DNA from: CAVSRC01 sp963732845
GTDB lineage: Bacteria; Pseudomonadota; Alphaproteobacteria; Rhizobiales; Kaistiaceae
DNA: 64,000 nucleotides
Direction of reading: 5' to 3'
Assembly (NCBI GenBank): GCA_963732845.1
Contig: CAVTBE010000018.1
Location: 186,001 to 250,000, forward strand
The notes beneath the pieces were generated by a model. That model saw nothing but the letters and a program-made list of their open reading frames with translations, was not told where the DNA came from and searched no databases. Both the position numbers and the translations under genes were made by a program. Shown piece by piece: positions 1 to 10,209 of this stretch (the stretch's first letter is position 1; every line of letters starts with the position of its first letter).

Positions 1-1145
1 GAGGGTTCGTGAGCGCCCAAGACACGAGATCTGGCTAGAACGTAAACCTGGTAGTTGAGCGATATCACCGAATTCGGCGCGTCGTTCGTCAGACCGAGCG
101 TAACGCTCGGCTCCACGAAGAAATCCTCCGCTAGCTTCTGCAGGACGGAGAACCGCACCGACACCGGCTCGTTGCCGGACGAAGGCACTTTGACTCCGCC
201 CGTGGTCATGTCGGCCCTGTACGAGCCCAGTATCGTCATGCCCATCGACGTCGTTTCACTCAGCGCGAAACGTATAACCAAGATTATAGTTGACTGAATA
301 GCCGGGCGCGATCGTCATTCCATCGTAGTCTCTCGGCAGAGCATAGCTCACGCCAAAACCACCAAACAGGACGAAGGGTGCAAACGTGCGGAATGCCTGA
401 ACGCCGCCATTCACGGCGTAATGCCCCGACGCATTACTATATAAATCCGAATATGGACGACGGATTCTTTCCCGGAGTAAACGTTCCGTCCACGTACGGC
501 GAGCGGCCCGTCGGGATGACCACGCCGCCGTAGACAACGAAGCCGGGAAGATCTTTCGATTCATGCAGGGCGGCCCAATTCAACTGGACGTCGACGTCGC
601 CGGGATAGGTATGGTCCTCGGTGATGGTCTGGTAGCCGGCTTGCGATTCGCGGTGCGTCCAGTTCTCTGAAGTCCCGACGCTGAGCTCGAGGCCGTTGCC
701 AAAGCCGTAGCGGATGGTCGGCGGGACCGCAAAAGCGCGCGACTTCTGAAGGAACCGTCAACACGCGTATAAGAAATTTCGTTCGACAGTTCCCAGCGGC
801 CCTGCTGAAGTGTCACAGCCTTGTCGCGCTCCACGAACAGATCCTGAACCAGGGTCCGGTCTTCCGCGGTCAGCGCCCGCTGCTTTGCCTTGCCGGCTGA
901 TGCGTCTTTTTTCTGGCCGTCGCCGGCCGCTGGTGTCTCGCCGTCCGCCGCGGCCGCTTGCGCCTGCGCCCGGCGCCGGCGCCCGCTGGTTCTTGAGTCT
1001 CCGTGATCATCGTCTCGAGCTGGTGAACACGATTTTCAAGATCGCTGATCTGGCGTTCATAGTCGTTGGAATCGGCTGCGAATACCGAACCGGGCAACAC
1101 GACGAGCGACGCCGCACACACCAAACCCAACCGCGCCCATTGCAT
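1..1145 (-). pseudogene. Frame-broken outer-membrane beta-barrel protein, 3' end outside window
   Basis: Read on the minus strand from the ATG at 1145, the protein begins with a clear signal peptide (MQWARLGLVCAASLVVLPG, then SVFAAD) followed by a short coiled coil (YERQISDLENRVHQLETMI). An Ala/Gln-rich linker and a beta-rich domain follow, with alternating segments such as QGRWELSNEISYTRVDGSF, NGLELSVGTSENWTHRES and VFVLFGG-type strands. The order resembles transporter-like or MetA-pathway (Phenol_MetA_deg) outer-membrane barrels; that family call is inference. The coding frame must be changed near 970, 745, 450 and 260 to keep the protein open, so the gene is disrupted as given. It runs off the left edge and continues at least to SLNYQVYVL near position 30. 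Confidence 0.6.
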
Positions 1146-1373
1146 GGCGACCCTCCAGACCGTCAAGAAACCACTGTCTTCCAGGTCCGATCCCGGCGCG
1201 ACCTGCACCGCATCGTCCCGTCCCTGCGCCCGGTTTACCACGGGTTCGCCGTCATGGGGCCGTCGACAGACAGCCTGCAAAATTAACCCTCAGACCGACA
1301 CAACAGCCGCTGCACCGATCTGAGGGCGGACATGAATTCACGCGGACCAGAAGCCGCGTACCACGCATCACGC

Positions 1374-1725
1374 CTAGTAGGCGTAGGAGGCGGCCGTACC
1401 AGAATTGGTTCGCAGCTAGCTTCGCATAGTAGTACGCCGCATAATAGTAGGCCGCCGCGTAGTAGCTATAGTAGCTACTGCAGTCATAGTAGTAGCCGGT
1501 AAGCCCATAGATGTACGAGTAGTACGAGTACGTCAAGCCGTAGTAGCCGTAGTTCTGAGGTGCTGCCCTGAGCGGTCACCTTCTGCATGCCACTCGTGTC
1601 AAGCACCGTGTGGTTGGTGCCCGCGAAGACGGGGCTCGCTGCCTTGAGCTCGCCATAGGAGCCAAGAGCAAGGCTGCCACCATCGCGACCGCCATAAACA
1701 AAGTGCGCATACGCATTTGTGTCAT
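1374..1725 (-). pseudogene. Small secreted tyrosine-rich protein, frame-broken
   Basis: From ATG 1725 the minus strand encodes a signal peptide (MRMRTLFMAVAMVAALLLAP). A short segment with ELKAASPVFAG and LDTSGMQKVTAQG follows in the next frame. A third frame then gives a tail made largely of Tyr, Ala and Ser (NYGYYGLTYSYYSYIYG, SYYSYYAAAYYYAAYYY), ending WYG-TAASYAY and stop at 1374. Three single-base frame changes (about 1650, 1560 and 1388) are needed. The consistent signal peptide, low-complexity tail and stop make coding origin likely. The LDxSxMxxVxAQG segment looks a little like leader ends of small exported peptides, but no family is recognised and function is unknown. Confidence 0.5.
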
Positions 1726-1849
1726 CCCCCAAATGGTCGTTCGGCTCCCATAGCCGCAACGAATCAGAATTTAGCGGTGTCCTCGCCCCATGGCAACCTC
1801 GACAGGGGCCGAGTTGGGCACCCGGTTGCGACTGGTGGCATTAGCCGCC

Positions 1850-3465
1850 CTTATTCATGAGGGTTTGGATTTCGGTAGTTGCCTTGCGGCGGCGTGAATG
1901 CGGTCGCGGTTCTTCGCGGCGTGTTTTTCACCGCGGCGTGGGCTGGAACTTGATGAACGCGTTGGAGAATGGGAACGAGTTTTGAGGGACCTGACGCCCC
2001 TCGGCTCAGGGCACGCCTGGCCTGATCGAGACTGCCAGATGGCGGAAGAGAACGGCGTCCGGGTAGGCGCTGGCGAAGGCGAGGCGCACGCGGCTGGCGG
2101 TTTCGATGACGCGGGCGGCGACCTTCAGGAGCCGGAGCCGGATCGTGGTGAACTCGGCCTTGGCGAGGGCATGGGCCTTGGGGATGGCGTCGCGCACGGC
2201 GAGGATCAGCCAGTAGGCCGCAGTATGAAGGACAAGCCGCATCTGGTTGGCAGTCGCGGCCCGGCAGCTGGTGCGGTCGGAGGCGAGCTGGGCCTTGTGC
2301 AGCTTGATCAGGTTCTCGGCCTGGCCGCGGGCGCAATAGAGGTCGGCGTAGAGCCATTCGGCCGTGCCGGTCGCGATGTTGGTGACGACGTAGCGGATAT
2401 CGAGACCGAGCCGCGTCGCCTCGATGCGGGCTGAGACGCGGCGCTCCCGCCTCCAGGACTTGGCGGCGTGAGTGGTCTCGGCGAAGCCGCGCACGGCATC
2501 CTTGTCCTCGACCGCGCGCTCGACGCGGATGGCGTCGGCGACCTCCTCGACCTTGGCAGCGAGCGCCTTCGTTCCGGTGAGGCCGAAGAGGTAATCGACG
2601 CCGTTCGCCTCGCACCAATCCATCACCTCCGGCCGGCAATAGTGGCCGTCGCCACGGATGGTGATGCGGGTTGTCGGCCAGTGCCGGCGGATGCGTCGGA
2701 CGAGGCGACGCACATGACCGCGCACCTCGACGCCGGAGGGCGTCTTGCCGGGCCGCAGAATCATGGCCACGGGACGACCGGTGGTGGTGTCGTAGACGTG
2801 GATCGGCAGGAAGCAGCGTTCGTCGTAGTGGGCATTGAACAGCGACAGTTGCTGGTGGCCGTGAACCACGTCGACGGTGTCGTCGATGTCGAGCACGACC
2901 GCCTCGGGCGGCGTGGCGTAGCTGGCACAGTAGAGGTCGACCATCACCCGGCCGAGCCTGACGAGGTCGCGCAAAGTCGGCGCGTTCTCCCAGCGCGACA
3001 CGGTTGGCTGGCTCATCAGGTCCGTACCGCTCTCCGGCAACCGCCCGCAGGCAAGCTTGAAGGCAGGGTCAGTGCGCAAGCTGTCGAGATCGTCGGCGTC
3101 TTCGTAGCCGCAGGCGATGGCGAGGATGCGGGCGAGCAGGATCTCAGCGAGCGGGTGAACCACCCGCGTCGGATCGCGCCGATCGGGGATCACGGCCGCA
3201 AGCTTCCCGGCAATCCCCATCCGCCGCGCCGCCTCGGCAAGCAGCATCACGCCGCCGTCCGACGATAGGCGCCCGCCGTCGAACGCGGCGGTTAGCTTCT
3301 TGCCCTGGACGGCTGGAAACCGGAACGGCAGACTCGTATCGTCGGTCATGGCGGGTGTGGCCGGCTCGATGCGGTGGAAGGGTTGGCTTCAACAACCTAA
3401 TCCTACGCCACATCAACTGCTTAGGCTACATCCGCCAGCCCGTCAGGCGGGCCGTCATGAATAAG
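1850..3465 (-). mobile_element. IS1380-family insertion sequence, apparently complete
   Basis: An 11-base perfect inverted pair, CTTATTCATGA at 1850-1860 and its complement at 3455-3465, brackets a single full-length transposase gene. No matching short target duplication was found next to these ends, so the exact termini are uncertain by a few bases. The element separates the broken small genes at the left edge from the polysaccharide cassette. Confidence 0.7.
2006..3349 (-). CDS. IS1380-family transposase
   Basis: A 447-residue DDE transposase of the DDE_Tnp_1 group. The N-terminus (FDGGRLSSDGGVMLLAEA) and the LAGYED-like segment (IACGYEDADDLDSLRTDPAFK) are typical of IS1380 enzymes. The first catalytic Asp lies in VVLDIDDTVDVVHGHQ, the second in TIRGDGHYCRPEVMDWCEA, and the C-terminal conserved block is YADLYCARGQAENLIKLHK. 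Length matches an intact copy and no frame break is seen. It is the only gene between the inverted ends at 1850 and 3465 and should be competent for transposition. Confidence 0.92.
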   Translation of the reverse strand: MTDDTSLPFRFPAVQGKKLTAAFDGGRLSSDGGVMLLAEAARRMGIAGKLAAVIPDRRDPTRVVHPLAEILLARILAIACGYEDADDLDSLRTDPAFKLACGRLPESGTDLMSQPTVSRWENAPTLRDLVRLGRVMVDLYCASYATPPEAVVLDIDDTVDVVHGHQQLSLFNAHYDERCFLPIHVYDTTTGRPVAMILRPGKTPSGVEVRGHVRRLVRRIRRHWPTTRITIRGDGHYCRPEVMDWCEANGVDYLFGLTGTKALAAKVEEVADAIRVERAVEDKDAVRGFAETTHAAKSWRRERRVSARIEATRLGLDIRYVVTNIATGTAEWLYADLYCARGQAENLIKLHKAQLASDRTSCRAATANQMRLVLHTAAYWLILAVRDAIPKAHALAKAEFTTIRLRLLKVAARVIETASRVRLAFASAYPDAVLFRHLAVSIRPGVP

Positions 3466-3517
3466 ACGGTTGGAGACATTCCTGGCGGGGCCGGTTGCGA
3501 ATCATGGGCCTTCCGGC

Positions 3518-5599
3518 TCACTCGGCGGTTCCGCTCCAGCGGACTGTGACCGGCATCACACTAACGTCGTGCGCCCACAGTTTGCCTTCGATAACGAAGG
3601 TCACCTGCAGCGGAGCCCCTGCCTGGTGCCCGCGCAGGTCCATGAGGAACGAAATCTGTGCCGTCGCCCCGGGGGCCAGGTCCTGACCGACTTCGGCACG
3701 GGGATCCCAGCCGTCGTGGACCGATTCGCCCGCGGTCGGAAAACGCCACGAAAGCTGCAGCGGGTTCGGCGACAATCCGTGAATGGTCTCGGACGATCCG
3801 TTGTGGAGCGTGACCGTGACCACCGCCTTGTCACCCTTCGGGGTCGCGCGCGCGTCGCTGAGCGCGATAAGCTTTGCCGCGTCGGGGCTGGGTGCCGGGC
3901 CATCCGTGAAGCTGAATGTGCGGACATGCGCGGGCGAAAGATCGCAATTGGGCAGGCCGACCTCGACCGGCCGATAGCGTTTCGACGACAGGTCAGCCAT
4001 TCCGCGCTGCTTCGCCCACTGGTCGAAAAACCACAGCTGCCTGATGAAACCGATGCAGGAGCCGTAGCTGAAGCCGGGGACGGCAAAGCCCGAATATCCG
4101 TTCAGTGTCGCGATGCCCAGCTCCTGCGCAGCCAGGATGTCGTCCGCCTGCTTCCACCAGAACTGCGACAGATCTCCCACGCCGTAGACCAGCACGCTGT
4201 CACCATTGAGTGTCTTGCGATCGACTTGCGCAAGTATTGCGTCGGTCCTCTGCCGGCTTTGCTCGCTCGAAAACAGCACGTACTTGTGAATCACCGCGAC
4301 ATCGACCGCCATCCACAAGGCCACGACGCCGGCTGCGGCCGCGCGCCAGCCCCTGGGCATCGCAAATTGTCCGGCGAACAAGGCGACAGCCGCCACGATC
4401 GGGAAGGCCGCAACCAGTTGATAGCGGGCCACCGCCCGCAAGGCGGTGAAGCCGGGTGTATGCCCGATGAACCAGTAAAGCGTGTAGTGGCCGAACAACG
4501 TCATCAGGAGAAACGTTGCGACAACCGTGTAGGTGAATACCTTCAATTCGGCAGCGGCCGACCGGAATTGCGCGACGACGTAGAGGATCGTCACCAGCAG
4601 AAGCGCCGTGAGAGGGACGCCCAGGAAGATCTCGTGTTCGCTGCGCATCGGGACGTCCGGCAGCGCCTGCGAGATCGGTGCCCAATAGGGCAGATAGTCC
4701 ATCATCAGGTACGACCAGAGCCGCGGCACCATCGGCTTGATTTCAGCCCAGTCCCGCGTGATGCCATACAGCTTGGTCACGTATCCGTAGAACCCCAGCA
4801 TGGCCAGGGCCGAGACCGCCAGAGCCAGGGTGACGAGAACCACGATTGGCCGGTGGTTACGGCGGACGAGCAGCGGCTTCAGGAAAGCGCCAAGGGCAAT
4901 CTTCCGGTCGCCGGCGAACAAGCCGACCACAAACAGTATCGCCGCGATGATCAGCGTGAAGAGGCCGAGATAGACGTTGATCAGGATTTGCAGGGAGACC
5001 GCCGCAATCGATCCGTAAAGTTCATTCGGCCGCCCGCTCTGTGAATATCGGTAAGTGAAGTAGAAGGCGAAGGGCGCCGCCACCCGATAGACCAACTGGG
5101 CGTGGCCGATCTGAGCGATTGAGGCAAGACTGAAAGCAAATCCGAATGCACCGATCGCCGCCAACCAGGGCGACACCGCCAGCCGGAGTAGAACGTAATA
5201 GGCGGCGAGGAAGGTCAGGACATAGCCGATGTCGATCCACGCCGTGAACGCCGTGAGATTGTCGAGACCGGCGACCCTGAGCAGCGCATAGACGATCGCG
5301 CTGCCGAAGTGCGTGTCGCTGAAGCCCAGCGTGTCGGGATAAGGGAAGAACATCGGCGGCGAGAGAAGCGATCTGTCGAGCCCGATCAGCCAACGATAGA
5401 TGTGCTCAAGCACATACATGTTGAATCGTGCGTCGCCGAGATCGCCCGGAACGCCACGCGTGGCGAGCAGCGGAACGAAAAACACCGCCGCCGCGACAGC
5501 CAGGAGCGCCAGGGGAGCGACATAGACCGACGCCGCAGACGCCTTGCGACGATCCGGTGCCGCCAGGAAGGAGGATTGCTCCTGCATGCGCTTCTCCAA
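3518..5599 (-). CDS. Large polytopic membrane protein, GT-C glycosyltransferase-like
   Basis: This 693-residue protein has roughly eleven or twelve membrane segments in its first 460 residues and a C-terminal soluble domain of about 230 residues. The first outer loop has acidic residues (GDLGDARFNMYVLEHIYRW), as in lipid-phosphate-sugar-dependent GT-C transferases. The end includes a beta-sandwich-like stretch (VVTVTLHNGSSETIHGLSP). It is the last gene of a coupled minus-strand set with a GtrB-like transferase and a GtrA-like flippase. It is therefore the best candidate for the enzyme that moves the lipid-linked sugar onto a polysaccharide outside the cytoplasm. The family call is by topology and context only. 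An internal ATG at 5587 is an alternative start. Confidence 0.7.
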   Translation of the reverse strand: MEKRMQEQSSFLAAPDRRKASAASVYVAPLALLAVAAAVFFVPLLATRGVPGDLGDARFNMYVLEHIYRWLIGLDRSLLSPPMFFPYPDTLGFSDTHFGSAIVYALLRVAGLDNLTAFTAWIDIGYVLTFLAAYYVLLRLAVSPWLAAIGAFGFAFSLASIAQIGHAQLVYRVAAPFAFYFTYRYSQSGRPNELYGSIAAVSLQILINVYLGLFTLIIAAILFVVGLFAGDRKIALGAFLKPLLVRRNHRPIVVLVTLALAVSALAMLGFYGYVTKLYGITRDWAEIKPMVPRLWSYLMMDYLPYWAPISQALPDVPMRSEHEIFLGVPLTALLLVTILYVVAQFRSAAAELKVFTYTVVATFLLMTLFGHYTLYWFIGHTPGFTALRAVARYQLVAAFPIVAAVALFAGQFAMPRGWRAAAAGVVALWMAVDVAVIHKYVLFSSEQSRQRTDAILAQVDRKTLNGDSVLVYGVGDLSQFWWKQADDILAAQELGIATLNGYSGFAVPGFSYGSCIGFIRQLWFFDQWAKQRGMADLSSKRYRPVEVGLPNCDLSPAHVRTFSFTDGPAPSPDAAKLIALSDARATPKGDKAVVTVTLHNGSSETIHGLSPNPLQLSWRFPTAGESVHDGWDPRAEVGQDLAPGATAQISFLMDLRGHQAGAPLQVTFVIEGKLWAHDVSVMPVTVRWSGTAE

Positions 5600-5637
5600 T
5601 GGCGCCCGTCAGGGACCTTCCGTGATCGCCACGACCG

Positions 5638-6246
5638 TCAGTCCTGATGACACTCGTAGCCCTGCTTTCCCTTCGGGCTGTTCTCGAAGGGGTGGTCCAG
5701 CGCGTCGGTGTATGCGCCCATGAGCAAGCGCTTCTTGGGCAGCAAATGCGCCCGGATGTAGCTGCTGACCGATGCAATGAACTGGCCGCGCGGCGTCAGC
5801 ATGACACAGCCGTTCTTGATGATGATCGTGCCCGATTGCAGCTGCTCCGTCAGCCGCACGTCAACCAGCCGGAATTCGGGCATGTACTCGCGCACGAAGA
5901 CGTCGGCCATGTGCAACTCCTCGATGCCGCCGCCACGCTGCTGCAGCTTCTCCAGGATGTAGAAGGACAGCGACCGGTCGAGCACCGTGGGGACCGAGAT
6001 GGCGTAAGCATAGCCGCCGAGCAGCCAGATCACCACAAGAAGCAGGCGCTCGAAACCTCCCAGCGTCCGTCGCGCCCAGCGAAGCGCAACCATGCCGACG
6101 GCCATGACCGCCGCCGCCAGGACGGCGTCGAGCATGGCGCTGTAGAAGACGACGGGGACGGGGAGATACCAGGCATGAACGACATAGATGCCGAGCAGCA
6201 GCACGATGTAGACGACCGTCAGGATCAGTGCCGACAAGAGCTTCAT
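5638..6246 (-). CDS. Unknown membrane protein of the Gtr-like cassette
   Basis: A 202-residue protein with three N-terminal membrane segments (ALILTVVYIVLLLGIYVV; AMLDAVLAAAVMAVGMVAL; LLLVVIWLLGGYAYAI) and a soluble C-terminal half with ADVFVREYMPEF and GTIIIKNGCVMLTPRGQFI. No family is recognised. Its ATG overlaps the TGA of the natural gtrA frame (ATGA at 6243-6246), so it is translationally coupled. The upstream frame is fused to it only because of a one-base defect in gtrA. Context suggests a role in transfer or flipping of the sugar lipid, or in partner assembly. Confidence 0.75.
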   Translation of the reverse strand: MKLLSALILTVVYIVLLLGIYVVHAWYLPVPVVFYSAMLDAVLAAAVMAVGMVALRWARRTLGGFERLLLVVIWLLGGYAYAISVPTVLDRSLSFYILEKLQQRGGGIEELHMADVFVREYMPEFRLVDVRLTEQLQSGTIIIKNGCVMLTPRGQFIASVSSYIRAHLLPKKRLLMGAYTDALDHPFENSPKGKQGYECHQD

Positions 6247-6666
6247 TTTGCGAAGACCAGCCGCCGGTTGCCCAGATAGCTGATCGCCACCTGCAGACAG
6301 GTCGCCACAAGCAAATCCGATACGGAAATCGATCTTCAGCCAGTCGGTCAGCACCAGAAGAACTCCGGCATGAAGGAACGCAATGGTCACATAGACTCCG
6401 GTGAAGCGCGTCGCCTGGGTGAAGATCGTCTCGGTGTGGTTGCGGAAGACGAAATAGCGGTTGCCGAGGAACGACACCGTTATGCCGAAGATGGCGGCGA
6501 TGGCGTTGGCGGCCGCCGCCAGCGGAATGTGCATCACCTCGAGCGCGAATGTCAGAACGGAGAAATGCACACCGGTGGCAAAGACGCCGTTGACCACGAA
6601 GCGGACCACCTCCGCGGCGCGCTCACCCCGCGCGAGCAATCTTGGTCTCAGCGCGTAGGACTTCAT
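6243..6666 (-). pseudogene. gtrA: GtrA-family flippase-like membrane protein, single-base frameshift
   Basis: GtrA proteins are small four-helix membrane proteins thought to flip polyprenyl-phosphate sugars. The reading begins VVRFVVNGVFATGVHFSV and contains FGITVSFLGNRYFVFRNH, the family's internal GNRxxVF motif. After IDFRIGF (about 6307) the frame changes. The following frame gives LLVATCLQVAISYLGNRRL and VFAK then stop, the expected end with the second GNRxxVF copy. Restoring one base gives a normal protein of about 141 residues. It overlaps the end of the GT2 gene and the start of the next gene. An internal GTG start near residue 20 is possible. Confidence 0.8.
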
Positions 6667-7586
6667 CGATCAGATCCAGGTAGTTGTTGGCCAGAACATT
6701 GTTGACCTTGATGATGCCGGTGAGCATCAGCGTCACCAGCGTCAGCAGGCCGGTCTGCGACAGCACCAGAACCAGGACGCCGAGCATTATCGGGAACCAG
6801 CCGGGCGTCGCCAGTCCGACGATTTTGAGCAGCACCGACGTGGCTATGGCCAGCAGCGACAGGACCGCCACGGCGGCGCAGGCGATGCCGACCCGCACCA
6901 GCACATTTTCGGCGAGAACCATGAACGCCTGGAAGCCGTGCAGGACGAGGCCGGCGAAGTTCATCTTGCTTTTTCCCGCGTAGCGGGGACCGCGGTCGAT
7001 CGGGCGAGGCGCCACCCGCATTCGCGATACCAGAACGCAGGCTGCCACATGAATGCCGAGCTCGTGCATGGCCGACAGCCGTTTGACCGCCGCCGGCTTG
7101 AGCGCCATGAAATTGCCGAAGCTGATGGCGCGCCCGGTCATCAGCCTGAAGAGGAATTTGTACAACAAATAGAATAGCTTGAACTTCAGCGTCTCGACGC
7201 GGCTCTTTCTCTGGGCGACGACCACGTCGACATCATCAGATGCAAGTGGCGCAAGAATGTCGGGAATCGTCGCCGGCACGTCTTCGCCGTCCGAATCCAT
7301 GACGATGCAGGTCGCCGACGGCAGGTGCTTGGCGACATAGCCGACGCCCGACGGCGATCGCCCGCTGATGGCCGACGTTGCGTTTGAGGCGGAGGACGAC
7401 TCCATCGAGCCCCGCCGCCGTGATGGCGGCAGGATCGACCGGCTCGCGCACCGACCCGTCGTCGACGGCCACGATGAACGCATCTGGCCCGAGCACGGTG
7501 CGCAGTTCCTTGAACAGCCGGCTCGACGCCTCGCGGTCCTCATAAATCGGCGTGACCACAGCGCGGGTGACCGTGGCATCGCCCAT
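6623..7586 (-). pseudogene. GtrB-like family 2 glycosyltransferase, single-base frameshift
   Basis: These enzymes move a nucleotide sugar onto polyprenyl phosphate at the inner membrane. The first frame gives VVTPIYEDREASSRLFKEL, FIVAVDDGS and LKRNVGHQRAIAVG. After about 7346 the next frame continues with GYVAKHLPSATCIVMDSDGEDVP, AISFGNFMALKP and YAGKSKMNF. Two C-terminal membrane helices follow (CAAVAVLSLLAIATSVLLKIV and LGVLVLVLSQTGLLTLVTL). The two pieces together make a complete GtrB/DPM1-like protein of about 320 residues. Its ATG follows the uxs stop directly (TAGATG) and its 3' end overlaps gtrA, so the genes form one unit. Confidence 0.8.
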
Positions 7587-8520
<934 letters not shown>

Positions 8521-8682
8521 TTTGACCACGCTTCCTGCAGTTCGGCTCTTCCTAACAGCTTAGTATGGCAAGCTCAATCTGGTCCGCGGAGCCCCGGAGG
8601 GTAGTGCAGCAGGTCATGGACAAGCGCGGCGCCGCGATTCGACATTCGGGTCAATTCGACCGGGCGGTATGCTAAGCCGAAG

Positions 8683-10071
8683 GTGGCGACGAGCGGATTT
8701 CGGGGAAAGCCATCAGTGACGCTGCGAAGCCTTATCCGCATTTTTGCGCTGTTCGCGGTCGTCGTCCTCTATGGCCTGTTGGGCATGGTCAATTACTGGC
8801 CCAAGGACGCCCTGCGCCCTTCATACAGCATCGAGTTTTCCTGGCCCGTCGTCACCTCGGGCGACGAACCGATCTACCTCGCGATCATCCACAGCCTGCT
8901 TTTCGATCACGACATCCGGCTCGACAACAATTACGCGCAGATTGCCGCCGGCGGCAATGACGGCGGCAGCGTCTTCCGCGGCATGGACATCGGCGGCCAC
9001 TCCTTCCTGACCAATCCGGCGACCGGGGCGCAGGTGCGCTGCGTCTACCCGTGCTCGCCTGCGGACTATGCCGCGGTCGGCGGGCCGCGGGACGGGCTCT
9101 ATCAGGTCCCGGCGCATCCGGTCGCCTATCCGCTGCTCATGGCCCTGCTTGCCTGGCCGTTTTCACCGACGCCGGACAATGTCGAGGCGCTCGTCGGAAT
9201 CATTTCGATCGTAATCGCGATCGCCGGCGTGGTGCTGACCTTTGCTGCGGCGCGCAGCGCCGACCTTGCCGAGCCCTATGCCTATCTCGCCGCCGGGCTG
9301 GTCGGCTTTGCGAGCCCGTGGCTCGTCTACATGCGGTCCTATTATGCGGACCCCTCGATCGGCCTTTTCCTGATCCTTGCCTATCTCGCACTCCGCCGCG
9401 GCTGGATGGTGCTTGCCGCCGTTGGCGTCGCGGTGGCGATGGCGATGAAACCGGTCTTCGTGCTGTTCGGCGCGTTGTGGATCGCCGAGCGGTTCCTTGC
9501 CCGGGACCGGCGGGCGGCGATCGTGCTGGCGGCGACACTGGGTGGGCTCGGTCTGGCGCTGGTTGCCGTCAACATGGCCACGATCGGCCGGCCGCTCGCC
9601 TCGGGCGCATTGCCGCTGATGTGGGCGAAAGACCTTTCCTCGCTGTGGAACACCTTTTTCGACCTGAAATACGGGCTGATCCTCTTCGTTCCGTGGACCG
9701 CGATCGCGCTGGCCTGGGGCGTTGCGGCGCTTTTCCCGCAAAGCGGAGGAGGAGAGCCCGGCGCGGCCAGCGCTGCCGCCCGGCGCCAGATCGTCCTGCC
9801 GGTCGTCGGCTGCACAGCGGTCTTTGCCGCCCTCGCCTTCGGGCCGGGCTTTTGCTACGGCCCGCGCTACTATGTGCCGCTGTTCCCGCTTCTTGCCATC
9901 CTGGCGGCCGATTTCCTCGCCGCACATCCGGTACGCTGGCGCCAGGCGGCCATCGTGGTGCTCGGCATTGCCGGTCTTGTCATCGCCGTGTCCAGCGCGC
10001 CGCAATATCACCGGCTGCTGAGCGTGCCCTTCTATGCGAGCATCACGGACTCGATCTGGCCGGCCTCCTAG
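8683..10071 (+). CDS. Polytopic membrane glycosyltransferase-like protein (GT-C fold)
   Basis: A 462-residue protein with about ten membrane segments. The first outer loop carries VVTSGDEPIYLAIIHSLLFDHD, the GDEP type of acidic motif used by dolichyl- or polyprenyl-phosphate sugar transferases. A later loop has SPWLVYMRSYYADP, and FGPGFCYGPRYYVPLFP lies near the end. The start is GTG 8683; an in-frame GTG at 8716 is an alternative. It is transcribed divergently from uxs across about 150 bp that must hold both promoters. Acceptor and donor cannot be read from the sequence. Confidence 0.75.
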   Translation: MATSGFRGKPSVTLRSLIRIFALFAVVVLYGLLGMVNYWPKDALRPSYSIEFSWPVVTSGDEPIYLAIIHSLLFDHDIRLDNNYAQIAAGGNDGGSVFRGMDIGGHSFLTNPATGAQVRCVYPCSPADYAAVGGPRDGLYQVPAHPVAYPLLMALLAWPFSPTPDNVEALVGIISIVIAIAGVVLTFAAARSADLAEPYAYLAAGLVGFASPWLVYMRSYYADPSIGLFLILAYLALRRGWMVLAAVGVAVAMAMKPVFVLFGALWIAERFLARDRRAAIVLAATLGGLGLALVAVNMATIGRPLASGALPLMWAKDLSSLWNTFFDLKYGLILFVPWTAIALAWGVAALFPQSGGGEPGAASAAARRQIVLPVVGCTAVFAALAFGPGFCYGPRYYVPLFPLLAILAADFLAAHPVRWRQAAIVVLGIAGLVIAVSSAPQYHRLLSVPFYASITDSIWPAS

Positions 10072-10209
10072 GCGGGCCCCCGATAGCCGGCCGAAGTTCC
10101 CGCGGTCGGCCGACTGGCCGGATGCGGCAGAATTCCACTAGAACCGGGCGGCCTGCCGGCTTAATCGTCGGGCCGACGACAAGAACCTTCCAGCAACCCT
10201 GCACCTGAC

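Noticed and set aside
1400..1560. Short regular TAGTAG/GTAGTA pattern that could suggest a tandem or CRISPR-like array
   Set aside because: The periodicity follows Tyr codons (TAC/TAT) of a low-complexity protein on the minus strand; there are no uniform spacers.
1846..3469. Target-site duplication for the IS1380 element
   Set aside because: The bases next to the 11-base inverted ends (CGCC versus ACGG) do not match, so no duplication is claimed.
3470..5044. Long plus-strand open frame opposite the GT-C membrane protein
   Set aside because: It is the antisense of a convincing membrane protein, rich in Arg/Asp/Gly, with no ribosome site or family motif; high GC makes such frames common.
10072..10209. 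Left half of the IS1380 gene interrupted by the IS1182-type element
   Set aside because: Translation of this flank shows no transposase C-terminus, so a simple nested insertion is not supported.
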